This document shows, one piece after another, positions 23,711-31,593 of a DNA stretch of 42,369 nucleotides. Made by a program: the position numbers and the translations under genes. The notes beneath the pieces are model-generated. The model was not told the DNA's origin. It did no database searches and saw nothing but the letters and a program-made list of their open reading frames with translations. Source of the stretch: CBDULX01 sp965368175 (lineage in GTDB: Bacteria > Pseudomonadota > Gammaproteobacteria > SZUA-229). The DNA lies in assembly GCA_965368175.1 (NCBI GenBank), contig CBDULX010000003.1, forward strand, positions 1 through 42,369, read 5' to 3'. How positions within the stretch are numbered: the stretch's first letter is position 1; each line of letters begins with the position of its first letter.

Positions 23711-24607
23711 ATGACAATATATATTCTCGGAACACTGACAATACTATTACCGCTATTGCTTATTGCATGGCTCTCATTCAGCAGGGTAAATAGTAAACTT
23801 GAATGGTTTCTGAGGCTCATATTTGTAGGGAGTATTGTGCTTATCTGTTACAGAATCGGCACATGGTCAATGACCAGCTATTACATCAGGTTCGTTATCG
23901 TGACAATTTACGCAGGCTCAGCACTTTTTTCATTTCATCATATCCGTGCCGGACCCTGGCATATACCTAAAGAACAGTGGTTTCGCGTTGGCATTACCGC
24001 TCTATTCAGTTTGTCAGGCATAACATTAAGTGCTTTAACGCTTACTGGAGCCTCGTATTCAGGCACTAACATAGTCAGCCTGGAATTCCCATTTGTTCAG
24101 GGCAGTTATTATGTAATACAGGGCGGTAGCAATATAATAACAAATCCGTTTCATAGCATGTCACCGAATGGAAAATATGCTATCGACATTGTTAAAATAA
24201 ATAATCAAGGCAACAGGGCTACGACCCTTTTTCCGAAAAAACTCGATCAGTATCATATTTTTGGTGAGGTAGTTCACAGTCCATGTGAAGGTAGAGTTAC
24301 AACAATTGTTAGCAATTTACCGGATAATATTCCCGTAAGTGTGGATCGGAAACACCCTGCTGGGAACCACATTGTTATTGAATGCGGCAGCATTAAAGTA
24401 ATGCTCACACATTTAAAAGAAGGCAGCCTGATTGTCAGTAAAGGTGATAACGTTAAAGAGAGCCAGCCTGTCGGAATGGTTGGCAATTCTGGTTACACGG
24501 ATGAGTCGCACCTTCACATACAGGCTAATAGCCATGATGGAAACCCAGTTGCAATCATGTTTGGTGGAAGGTTTCTTTCAATTAATGACTTATACGTTAT
24601 TAATTAA
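23711..24607 (+). CDS. Membrane-anchored M23 (LytM)-like peptidase-fold protein
   Basis: A 298-residue protein. The N-terminal part has about four membrane helices (ILGTLTILLPLLLIAWLSF, WFLRLIFVGSIVLICYRIG, FVIVTIYAGSALFSFHHI and a fourth near ALFSLSGITLSALTLTGASY). The C-terminal domain, about residues 160-298, looks like a peptidase M23 beta-fold: NGKYAIDIVKIN, GEVVHSPCEGRVTTIVSN, HPAGNHIVIECGSIKVMLTH LK, GDNVKESQPVGMVGNSGYTD ESHLHIQA. Of the zinc ligands, the H-L-H (ESHLHIQ) and the first motif (GKYAIDIVK in place of HxGxD) suggest only part of the site remains. It could bind rather than cut peptidoglycan. GCCTAAC just after the stop (24614-24620) resembles an attC left core. Confidence 0.7.
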   Translation: MTIYILGTLTILLPLLLIAWLSFSRVNSKLEWFLRLIFVGSIVLICYRIGTWSMTSYYIRFVIVTIYAGSALFSFHHIRAGPWHIPKEQWFRVGITALFSLSGITLSALTLTGASYSGTNIVSLEFPFVQGSYYVIQGGSNIITNPFHSMSPNGKYAIDIVKINNQGNRATTLFPKKLDQYHIFGEVVHSPCEGRVTTIVSNLPDNIPVSVDRKHPAGNHIVIECGSIKVMLTHLKEGSLIVSKGDNVKESQPVGMVGNSGYTDESHLHIQANSHDGNPVAIMFGGRFLSINDLYVIN

Positions 24608-24674
24608 CTCATGGCCTAACCGGGCAAATAAAAATACACATCCTGACTCCGATCTTTCATAACATGAGGTAGAA

Positions 24675-25028
24675 ATGAAAATTGCTGTAACAAGTCAAAA
24701 CCGTAAAACCATAACGGAACATGCAGGCCGATGCAGAAAGTTCTGGGTATTCAATATTGAGAACAACAAGATTGTTGATAAACAACTTCTTGAACTTCCA
24801 AAAGAGCAGGCATTTCATGATAGCTCAGCGCATGAGCCACATCCTCTGGATAATGTAGACGTCATAATTACAGGAGGTATGGGCCAGGGACTGATGATGC
24901 GACTCGAAAGGAAAGGCACTAAAGGCATAGTAACGAAAGAAAGTGACCCCGAAAGGGCTGTTTTACTTTATCTTAATGGCTCGCTACGCAGTGAACAATT
25001 TCATCAGCATGGTCATGAACAGCAATAG
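24675..25028 (+). CDS. NifX/NifB-C-terminal-like (dinitrogenase iron-molybdenum cofactor) domain protein
   Basis: A 117-residue single-domain protein. MKIAVTSQNRKTITEHAGRC RKFWVFNIEN and VDVIITGGMGQGLMMRLERK GTKGIVTKESDPERAVLLYL are the FeMo-co-binding-domain pattern (RNase H-like fold of NifX, NifY and the NifB C-terminus). The extra His cluster FHDSSAHEPHPLD resembles a metal- or cluster-binding insertion, and the C-terminus is His-rich too (HQHGHEQQ). No nitrogenase genes are present, so it more likely carries an iron-sulfur or other metal cluster in a different process, as many stand-alone members do. A ribosome-binding site (gaggtag) precedes the ATG. Confidence 0.85.
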   Translation: MKIAVTSQNRKTITEHAGRCRKFWVFNIENNKIVDKQLLELPKEQAFHDSSAHEPHPLDNVDVIITGGMGQGLMMRLERKGTKGIVTKESDPERAVLLYLNGSLRSEQFHQHGHEQQ

Positions 25029-25317
25029 CGGCCTGAGAATTACATATACTTATCCACCCACATAATGTGCGAACTTAAACCCCTGCCTACCTGGGGTCAA
25101 TTATTGCTTTTTATAATTACTAATATAACCCTGTAATTATCGCGAATATTAGAATACATCAACATAATACTCTACCATTTAATTTTAGTGGCAAATCCTG
25201 TTTACAAATACTTTTCTGCATATAGGATATATATAACAGTTTAGCGCATGATTTTATCAGCAAACTCTTAAGCCATTCACAATGTTAAATACAATAACAA
25301 AAGCAAAATGAATATGC

Positions 25318-26100
25318 ATGGAAATGACGTGCTTTTTAACTAATATTAATATCTGCACGTATCGACCGATACTAAGGTATATACTCGTACTAACATTAAC
25401 AGGTAAAGATAATTTGTCTACTGATAACACAACGGATAGCAACAAACACAGTAATGGTTTTACAAAAGAGCTACTGGAACTTGCCCTGAAGTCGAGTGGT
25501 GATTCTGTATGGTTCTGGAACATTGAATCTGGTGAGCTCGTATTTGACCGAAACTGGATAAAACACCTGGGTTACAAGCCCAGCCTGTTCAAACTCACTT
25601 TTGAATGGTGGGACAATAACATAAAACCTGAACACAAACCTGTATTTGAAACCGCCTTCAATGACTACCTGGAAGGTCATAAAGACAATTTCGAAATAGA
25701 GTACCAGATACGCACTAACACTGGTGACTGGATATGGGTGTGGGCAATAGGCAAATGCATTGAATACGGCAATGATGGGAAACCATTGATATTCATCGGC
25801 ACACATCGAGATATTACAAGAATAAAAAATAATGAATATACTCTAACCAGCCTCACAAATGATTTAGAACAAAAGGTATTAGAAAGAACCCAGGAGCTGG
25901 AAAATGCTTTGCATGAAATCAAAACCTTACAGGGCATTATACCTATTTGCGGTTATTGTAAAAAAATTAGAGATGACCAGGGTAGCTGGAATCAACTTGA
26001 AAAATACATATGCGAACACTCTAACGCGGCCTTTAGCCATGGAGTCTGCCCTGATTGTTATATAAAAATCATTAATGACAACAGTAAACCCAATAAATAA
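25318..26100 (+). CDS. PAS/PAC sensor protein with C-terminal CxxCKKIRDD cysteine domain
   Basis: A protein of up to 260 residues. A PAS fold of the PAS_3 type occupies about 55-175 (SGDSVWFWNIESGELVFDRN WIKHLGY, then IEYQIRTNTGDWIWVWAIGK and FIGTHRDITRIK, the PAC end). A coiled coil (about 180-203) leads to the tail IIPICGYCKKIRDDQGSW, ending HSNAAFSHGVCPDCY. Cysteines 211, 214, 244 and 247 could bind one metal. I have met this tail at the end of many PAS and receiver proteins, but its role is not known to me. No kinase or GGDEF domain is present. The true start may be TTG at 25414, which has a better ribosome-binding site (aggtaaa) and removes an odd 32-residue leader. Confidence 0.75.
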   Translation: MEMTCFLTNINICTYRPILRYILVLTLTGKDNLSTDNTTDSNKHSNGFTKELLELALKSSGDSVWFWNIESGELVFDRNWIKHLGYKPSLFKLTFEWWDNNIKPEHKPVFETAFNDYLEGHKDNFEIEYQIRTNTGDWIWVWAIGKCIEYGNDGKPLIFIGTHRDITRIKNNEYTLTSLTNDLEQKVLERTQELENALHEIKTLQGIIPICGYCKKIRDDQGSWNQLEKYICEHSNAAFSHGVCPDCYIKIINDNSKPNK

Positions 26101-26117
26101 AACTCAGCGCACTAATT

Positions 26118-26260
26118 ATGACTGACTCATCCAATAGATTTGAGGCATCAAACTGCTGTGATCATCACAAGTTAAAAAAAGCAGAGTTGAACCTATAATT
26201 ATTAAACTATTTGAAAAACAACTACCAACTCAACAAAAAGAAGCTATAAAAATACATTAA
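26118..26260 (+). pseudogene. Possible 47-residue small ORF interrupted by (or frameshifting at) an A7 run
   Basis: The ATG at 26118 opens a 26-codon frame (MTDSSNRFEASNCCDHHKLK, then KAELNL stop at 26196-26198). Re-reading one A of the A7 tract at 26174-26180 (slippery A AAA AAA) continues as SRVEPIIIKLFEKQLPTQQK EAIKIH to a stop at 26258-26260. The joined product has a Cys-Cys-Asp-His-His motif and a plausible amphipathic end. It could be a real frameshift, a -1 programmed frameshift, a sequencing error in the homopolymer, or chance. No strong ribosome-binding site is visible. Confidence 0.3.
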
Positions 26261-26304
26261 ATCAATATCACAACAGTTTATATTATAACTAGAGGAATAT
26301 AATT

Positions 26305-26706
26305 ATGAGCATGATGAAAGAATTCAAAGATTTTGCAGTGAAAGGCAATGTTGTTGACATGGCTGTTGGTATCGTTATTGGCGCGGCATTCGGTAAAATT
26401 GTTTCAGCCCTGGTTGCAGGTGTACTCATGCCTCCAATAGGAGTGCTATTAGGTGGGGTAGATTTTTCCAATTTGGCATATATAGTTAAAGAAGCTGCAG
26501 GCGATGCACCTGCTGTAGTAATTAGCTATGGAGCCTTCATTCAAACTGTCATCGATTTTGCCATCATCGCTTTTGCTATATTTATGGTGGTTAAGGGAAT
26601 CAACTCTCTTAAGAAAAAAGAGGAAGCTGCGCCTAAAGCCCCACCAGAACCTTCAGTAGAAGAAGTTTTACTTACGGAAATACGTGATTTATTGAAAGCG
26701 AAATAA
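26305..26706 (+). CDS. mscL: Large-conductance mechanosensitive channel
   Basis: A 133-residue MscL. N-terminal amphipathic helix and TM1 (MKEFKDFAVKGNVVDMAVGI VIGAAFGKIVSALVAGVLMP PIGVLLGG) carry the conserved pore-lining GxxxG pattern. A periplasmic loop (VDFSNLAYIVKEAAGDAPAV VISYG) is followed by TM2 (FIQTVIDFAIIAFAIFMVVK GINSLKKKEE) and the charged C-terminal helix bundle. It opens on membrane tension to release solutes at hypo-osmotic shock. ATG 26305 has a good ribosome-binding site (agagga). It converges with the RND pump gene across a 248-bp gap carrying a palindromic element. Confidence 0.97.
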   Translation: MSMMKEFKDFAVKGNVVDMAVGIVIGAAFGKIVSALVAGVLMPPIGVLLGGVDFSNLAYIVKEAAGDAPAVVISYGAFIQTVIDFAIIAFAIFMVVKGINSLKKKEEAAPKAPPEPSVEEVLLTEIRDLLKAK

Positions 26707-26855
26707 CAGGAAATTCTTCTCAACATATCATATAACAACATCATCAACCCGGTCTGTAAAATTTTTTGTAACTATCGATACAACGAATTCTACTGCCGTT
26801 TATAACAAACCTTATATATTGAAGTTATCCATGGAGCAAAGATACAGCTAGCTTC

Positions 26856-26930
26856 CCTAAGGAACTTCTGATTAAGTCTGATTGTTTTAGCCAGCATAAA
26901 ACAATCATGACTTGAACAGAGGCCCCCTAA
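26856..26930. repeat. Palindromic repeat family, copy 2
   Basis: The left arm cctaaggaacttctgattaa... runs to gattgtttta (26889). The right arm from taaaacaatcatgacttg to ccccctaa (26930) is its imperfect reverse complement over about 33 bp, with a loop of about 7 bases (gccagca). The end sequence GGAACTTCTGATTAAGTC is the same type as copies 1 and 3. It lies between the convergent mscL and RND genes, where it may also act as a transcript 3' end. Confidence 0.6.
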
Positions 26931-26954
26931 GTCGATGAGGCATATAAAAAACCA

Positions 26955-29900
26955 TCAGGTCTGATCATGATTATGGTCTCTTGCCATCAAAATGTAGAAC
27001 GCGGGCAAAATAAACAAAGTAAAAAAGGTACCTATGCCCAGTCCAGCGGCGATGGTCATACCAATATGAAAGCGACTGACTGCCCCTGCACCGGTGGCGA
27101 TTAATAGTGGGAACATGGCAACGATTAGTGCAACCGTGGTCATGAAAATGGGCCGCAGGCGAATAGTGGCGGCTTTTTCAACAGCTTCACGTTTGGACAG
27201 ACGCTCATTAATTTGCAGCTTGTTGGCAAACTCAACTATCAGTATGCCATTTTTGGCCACTACACCTATCAGGGTAATCAAACCAACCTTGGTATAGATA
27301 TTCAGTGACAGCGCGTTCACCTCAAACATAATAAACAGTAACGCTCCTGCGGTTGCCAGTGGTACTGAAACAAGGATAATTGCCGGATCACGCCAGCTTT
27401 CAAACTGTGCGGCCAGTACCAGATAAATAACCAGTAACGACATAAACATGGTTATGGTCAGTGCTGAACTCTCCTGGGCATACTGGCGTGAATCCCCTAG
27501 ATAATCATAACCATAGCCTTTGGGCAAACTCTGTTTTGCCAATTCAGTGAGATGCTCCAGTGCATCACCCAGTGCTACATCTGGAGTGGTTACACCCTGA
27601 ATAACCAGTGAATTTAATTGCTGGAACTGAGTACGGTCGGTGGGCTCCACCGATTGCTTCATGGTGACAATGGTGGATAGGGGCACCAGATTCCCCGCCG
27701 CACTGCGCACATAATAATCCTTGAGCATTTCCGCATCGCGACGGTAATCCCTCGACACCAGCGGTATAACCTTGTAACTGCGACCTTCCATGCTGAAGCG
27801 GTTAACATAACCACCACCCAGTAATGTACCCAGGTTACGGCCGATACTGGCCATGCTGATACCCAGGTCGCCCGCACGGTCACGGTCAATTTCGATACTT
27901 ATGGTGGGCCGGTCAATATCAATGGATTTTTCCAGGAACATAAACTGGCCACTGGCCATGGCCTGACCCATCAGCTGGTCCGCCACTTCAACCAGTTCTT
28001 CATAACTGCGATCAGTAGTAACTACAAATTGCAGAGGTGCCCCGCGTGACGGGGTGGGAATACTCGGACGCGGGAAAACAAAGCTGCGAAAACCGGCCAC
28101 CTGACTGAGCATGCCAAACAGCGGACCCTGCACTTCTTTCTGCTCTCGCTCGCGCTGTTCCACCGGTTTCATCTTAAAGCCGCCGAAAATTTGCCCCGGT
28201 GTGAAACCCAGGATATAAAAACTCTCATTGAATTCCGGAAAGGTTTCAAAACCAGTCTGTATTTGTTTACCATAGGCCTCAAGATATTCCAGTGTAGCTG
28301 TACGCGGGCCGGTAGCGCTAAAAAACAGGATGCTCTGATCTTCATCAGGTGCCAGTTCATTTTTGCTGTTCATGTACATCAGGTAATTTGAAAATAAAAT
28401 GAGCGCACCCAGTGCAACCATAATTCCAACACTGTTCAGCGCTTTATGTAGTACGCGACTATAACCCTCGGATAACCAGTTAAAAGCTTTTTCGACCTGC
28501 TGCTCAAAGCGGCCCTCTCCGCCGTGTTCGCTTAATACTCGCGATGACAACATGGGTGAAAGGGTTAAAGCAATGACGCCAGAGATCAATACCGCACCGG
28601 TGAGTGTGAAGGCAAATTCTATAAACAATGCACCGGTGAGACCGCCCATAAAACCGATGGGTGCATACACGGCGAGCAACGTAGTGGTCATGGCAATGAT
28701 AGGGATAGCAAGTTCACGCGCCCCCTTAAGTGCGGCCTCCATACGGCCTTCACCACGCTCGATGTGGCGATGAACGTTTTCTACCACGATGATGGCATCA
28801 TCCACCACCAGGCCAATCGCCAGTACCATGGATAACAGAGTAAGCAGGTTAAGCGAATAACCAAGCAGGTACATCAAGAAAGCCGCACCAATCATCGCCA
28901 GAGGCACTGCCACTGCGGGAATAATTGCCGCGCGCAATGAACCCAGGGTGAGATAAATCACCACCAACACAATGAGCACGGCTTCAATGATGGTTTTGTA
29001 AACTTCGGTGATGGATGACTTGATAAACTGACTGCCATCATAAGGCACCTTGACCTGCAAGCCCTGTGGTAACTGTGCCTCAACTTTTGGAATGAGATTG
29101 TTAACGGCATCGGCGACGGTGATGGGATTGGCGCCTGGTGCCTGCTCAATAGCGATGAACACCGAGGGAATACCCTTGTACCAGGTACTGGTATTATAGT
29201 CATCCGAACCCAGTTCGGCTTTAGCAATATCCTGTAAACGAACCAGTGCGCCATTTTCACTGCGCACTACCAGTTTGCGGAAATTTTCCGGGTCATTGAC
29301 ATCGGTGGTAGTGGTCAGGTTAATGCTCAGGTATTTATCTTTGGTGGAGCCTATACCCGCCTGATAGTTATTATTGAGCAACACATTAACAACATCTTCA
29401 CCGGTCACTCCCAGCGCCGCCATGCGTTGCGGATTCAGCCAGATACGCATGGCAAACTGCGAGGCAAACAGACGCGCCTTGGCGACACCGGGCAAGGCCT
29501 GCAATTGCGGTTGCACCACACGCAATACGTAATCGCTGATTTGCGGCCGCGGTACCGTATCACTGAAAAACGCCAGATACATAAGCGCTGTTCGATCACC
29601 GGTCGTGGATTCGATAATCGGATCTAGTGCCTCGGCGGGCAATTCACCACGCTTGCTGGCAACCTTGGCCTGTATCTCGGCGATTGCGGCATTGGGATCG
29701 TAGTTGAGGCGCATTTGCGCTTCGATAGTGGACACTCCCTGCGCACTGGTAGACGAAATAAAATCAATGCCATTAGCTTCAGACATCGCCTGCTGTATTG
29801 GCGTAGTTATAAAGCCTTTCACCAGTTCTGAACTGGCACCCGGATAAGCAGTGGTTACTGTGATAACGGTATTCTTTATTAGTGGAAACTGGCGTACCTC

Positions 29901-29996
29901 CAGCAAACCGAGTGAGCGCAAGCCCATCAACAGAATTAACAGACTAATAACGGTTGCCAGTACCGGGCGATGGATGAAAATGTCAGTGAACTTCAT
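26955..29996 (-). CDS. RND (HAE-1 family) multidrug efflux pump permease
   Basis: A 1013-residue inner-membrane proton antiporter with the two-fold RND layout. TM1 (FTDIFIHRPVLATVISLLIL LMG) leads into the first periplasmic half, then TM2-6 with the proton-relay aspartates in GLVVDDAIIVVENVHRHIER GEG. The second half follows, ending KNGILIVEFANKLQ and IATGAGAVSRFHIGMTIAAG LGIGTFFTLFILPAFYI. Family blocks FPLIKNTVITVTTAYPGASS and PYDGSQFIKSSI are present. The start overlaps the adaptor stop (ATGA). No outer-membrane channel gene is adjacent, so it probably shares a TolC-type protein encoded elsewhere. Substrates cannot be predicted. Confidence 0.95.
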   Translation of the reverse strand: MKFTDIFIHRPVLATVISLLILLMGLRSLGLLEVRQFPLIKNTVITVTTAYPGASSELVKGFITTPIQQAMSEANGIDFISSTSAQGVSTIEAQMRLNYDPNAAIAEIQAKVASKRGELPAEALDPIIESTTGDRTALMYLAFFSDTVPRPQISDYVLRVVQPQLQALPGVAKARLFASQFAMRIWLNPQRMAALGVTGEDVVNVLLNNNYQAGIGSTKDKYLSINLTTTTDVNDPENFRKLVVRSENGALVRLQDIAKAELGSDDYNTSTWYKGIPSVFIAIEQAPGANPITVADAVNNLIPKVEAQLPQGLQVKVPYDGSQFIKSSITEVYKTIIEAVLIVLVVIYLTLGSLRAAIIPAVAVPLAMIGAAFLMYLLGYSLNLLTLLSMVLAIGLVVDDAIIVVENVHRHIERGEGRMEAALKGARELAIPIIAMTTTLLAVYAPIGFMGGLTGALFIEFAFTLTGAVLISGVIALTLSPMLSSRVLSEHGGEGRFEQQVEKAFNWLSEGYSRVLHKALNSVGIMVALGALILFSNYLMYMNSKNELAPDEDQSILFFSATGPRTATLEYLEAYGKQIQTGFETFPEFNESFYILGFTPGQIFGGFKMKPVEQREREQKEVQGPLFGMLSQVAGFRSFVFPRPSIPTPSRGAPLQFVVTTDRSYEELVEVADQLMGQAMASGQFMFLEKSIDIDRPTISIEIDRDRAGDLGISMASIGRNLGTLLGGGYVNRFSMEGRSYKVIPLVSRDYRRDAEMLKDYYVRSAAGNLVPLSTIVTMKQSVEPTDRTQFQQLNSLVIQGVTTPDVALGDALEHLTELAKQSLPKGYGYDYLGDSRQYAQESSALTITMFMSLLVIYLVLAAQFESWRDPAIILVSVPLATAGALLFIMFEVNALSLNIYTKVGLITLIGVVAKNGILIVEFANKLQINERLSKREAVEKAATIRLRPIFMTTVALIVAMFPLLIATGAGAVSRFHIGMTIAAGLGIGTFFTLFILPAFYILMARDHNHDQT

Positions 29997-31093
29997 TCGC
30001 TCCTGATCTCCGCATCATTGAGCTCGACCTGGTTATCAACCATAACGGGCATTCCGTCACGCAGTTTCACCAGGCCGGTGCGTACCACCTGTGCACCTTC
30101 CTGCAAACCTTTAACGGCTACCCTTCCATTACGTATTTCACCTGTATCGACCGGTGTACGCTTGACCATGAGCATCTGCTGCTCATTTTTGTTAATAACG
30201 AACACAAAATTTCCATAAGTATTAAAACTGATCGCAGTGCGCGGCAGTGTTAATACTGATTGTGCCTGATCGGTAATGGTTTCCACCTGAGCGAACATTC
30301 CTGGGCGCATGACCTTGTCGGAATTTTCTAATGTGGCGCGGATTTTCAGTGTGCGGGTACCGGTATCGATACCTGGGTTTAATGCACTGATCTCACCAGT
30401 GAAAATCTGGTTGGGAATTGCATCCAGCTGCAGTCTCACCTCCTGCCCGGTTTTTAATCGGGATAAATAACGCTCCGATAATGTGTAGTCTACATAAATG
30501 GGATCCAGTGCCTGCAGGCTGACGATAGGGCTACCCGCCTCGATAAACTGTCCAAGATCGACCTGACGTATGCCGGCCAGACCCGCAAAAGGCGCACGAA
30601 TTATTTTACGACTGATAATGGCTTCCTGCTGTTTTACCCGGGCTCGGGCGGCATCATGACGTGCTTCGGCCTCATCATATTCCGATTTGGATATAACTCG
30701 TTTTTTCAGCAGGTCGGCGGCACGGTTGAACTGTATCTGGGTTAGTTTGCTCTCTGCACGCAGCGCTTCCAGCGCAGCCAGATCCACAGAATTCTCCAGC
30801 CGAACCAGTATCTGACCCTGCTCAACCGGTTGTCCGGACTTAAATATAACCTCACTAACAATACCGTTAACTTCGGTACTTACATTAATGCCGTTGATGG
30901 CCACCAGTGAGCCGACAGATTGAAGTGACGGCTGCCAGTACTCCTGTTTTACTTCGGTCGCTGCAATCACCGCAGGTGGGAAGCCCTGTGGAGTTGCGGA
31001 CTGTTGCATCATCCTTTGCCAGACCATAAAACCCGTAAAGCCAGCGACAATGATAACCAGTAATCCTGTTGCAATGATCAATCGTTTTGACAT
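29993..31093 (-). CDS. RND efflux periplasmic adaptor (membrane fusion protein)
   Basis: A 366-residue adaptor. An N-terminal anchor or signal (LIIATGLLVIIVAGFTGFMVW) is followed by a lipoyl-like half (NGIVSEVIFKSGQPVEQGQI LVRLEN), a helical hairpin (AALEALRAESKLTQIQFNRA and the following ISKSEYDEAEARHDAARARV KQQEA), the second lipoyl half (IIRAPFAGLAGIRQVDLGQF IEAGSPI) and beta-barrel plus membrane-proximal domains (RLQLDAIPNQIFTGEISALN PG...RPGMFAQVETI). It joins the RND pump to an outer-membrane channel. First gene of the two-gene operon. Upstream lies a 450-500 bp region without genes. Confidence 0.93.
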   Translation of the reverse strand: MSKRLIIATGLLVIIVAGFTGFMVWQRMMQQSATPQGFPPAVIAATEVKQEYWQPSLQSVGSLVAINGINVSTEVNGIVSEVIFKSGQPVEQGQILVRLENSVDLAALEALRAESKLTQIQFNRAADLLKKRVISKSEYDEAEARHDAARARVKQQEAIISRKIIRAPFAGLAGIRQVDLGQFIEAGSPIVSLQALDPIYVDYTLSERYLSRLKTGQEVRLQLDAIPNQIFTGEISALNPGIDTGTRTLKIRATLENSDKVMRPGMFAQVETITDQAQSVLTLPRTAISFNTYGNFVFVINKNEQQMLMVKRTPVDTGEIRNGRVAVKGLQEGAQVVRTGLVKLRDGMPVMVDNQVELNDAEIRSE

Positions 31094-31593
31094 GCCCTGG
31101 GTTTCCCTTTAAATGACAAATTTAGCAAGTTAACTATAACTCGCAGCATATACTAAAATAAACCCGTAATGAGTAAATATATACAATCAGAGCCTAAGGA
31201 AAATGGCCATGCTTAAAAGCTTATAATAATAAATTATGCCATTCCTGCTTACTGTTAACGGGGCAAATTAAACTGGACTTAATCAGAGACTTCCTGTCAT
31301 CGGAGTCCACTGAATTTCGGTTAAACAACATCCGGGAAAGACAAGGCACATTCATGCTTCGTCTTAATTTAGTGCCATGACTGTCTAAGTAGTGGTTTCT
31401 AATATTAGAAGTTCTGTGCAAACATGAATCAGCAATTGAGTGCCTCTCCTGAAACCCGTTACGGGCCAATATTTCTCTGACATTATGAATATAAACTATT
31501 AATATATACTCATAATAAATATATGGATTTCAATCGAAGCTGAGCTTTTGATTGTTATCCAGCAGTTCCCCAATAACCCCATGGGATGGCGTT
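31094..31593. other. Intergenic region between divergent RND adaptor and histidine kinase genes
   Basis: About 500 bp, AT-rich, with no convincing gene; an 82-residue minus-strand frame inside it has no recognisable pattern. It should hold the divergent promoters of the efflux operon and the kinase. It also contains one CTAATATTAG palindrome at 31399-31408. Confidence 0.5.
31399..31408. promoter_or_regulatory. CTAATATTAG palindrome, copy 1
   Basis: A perfect 10-bp palindrome in the context ggttt-CTAATATTAG-aagttctg, 186 bp upstream of the histidine kinase start. The same 10-mer recurs at 35293 and 38704, always intergenic. Reading it as a binding site is inference from this recurrence. Confidence 0.35.

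Noticed and set aside
31221..31469. An 82-residue minus-strand ORF as a transposase relic
   Set aside because: The sequence has no DDE or integrase motif and no similarity I can name; it lies in a promoter-rich gap.
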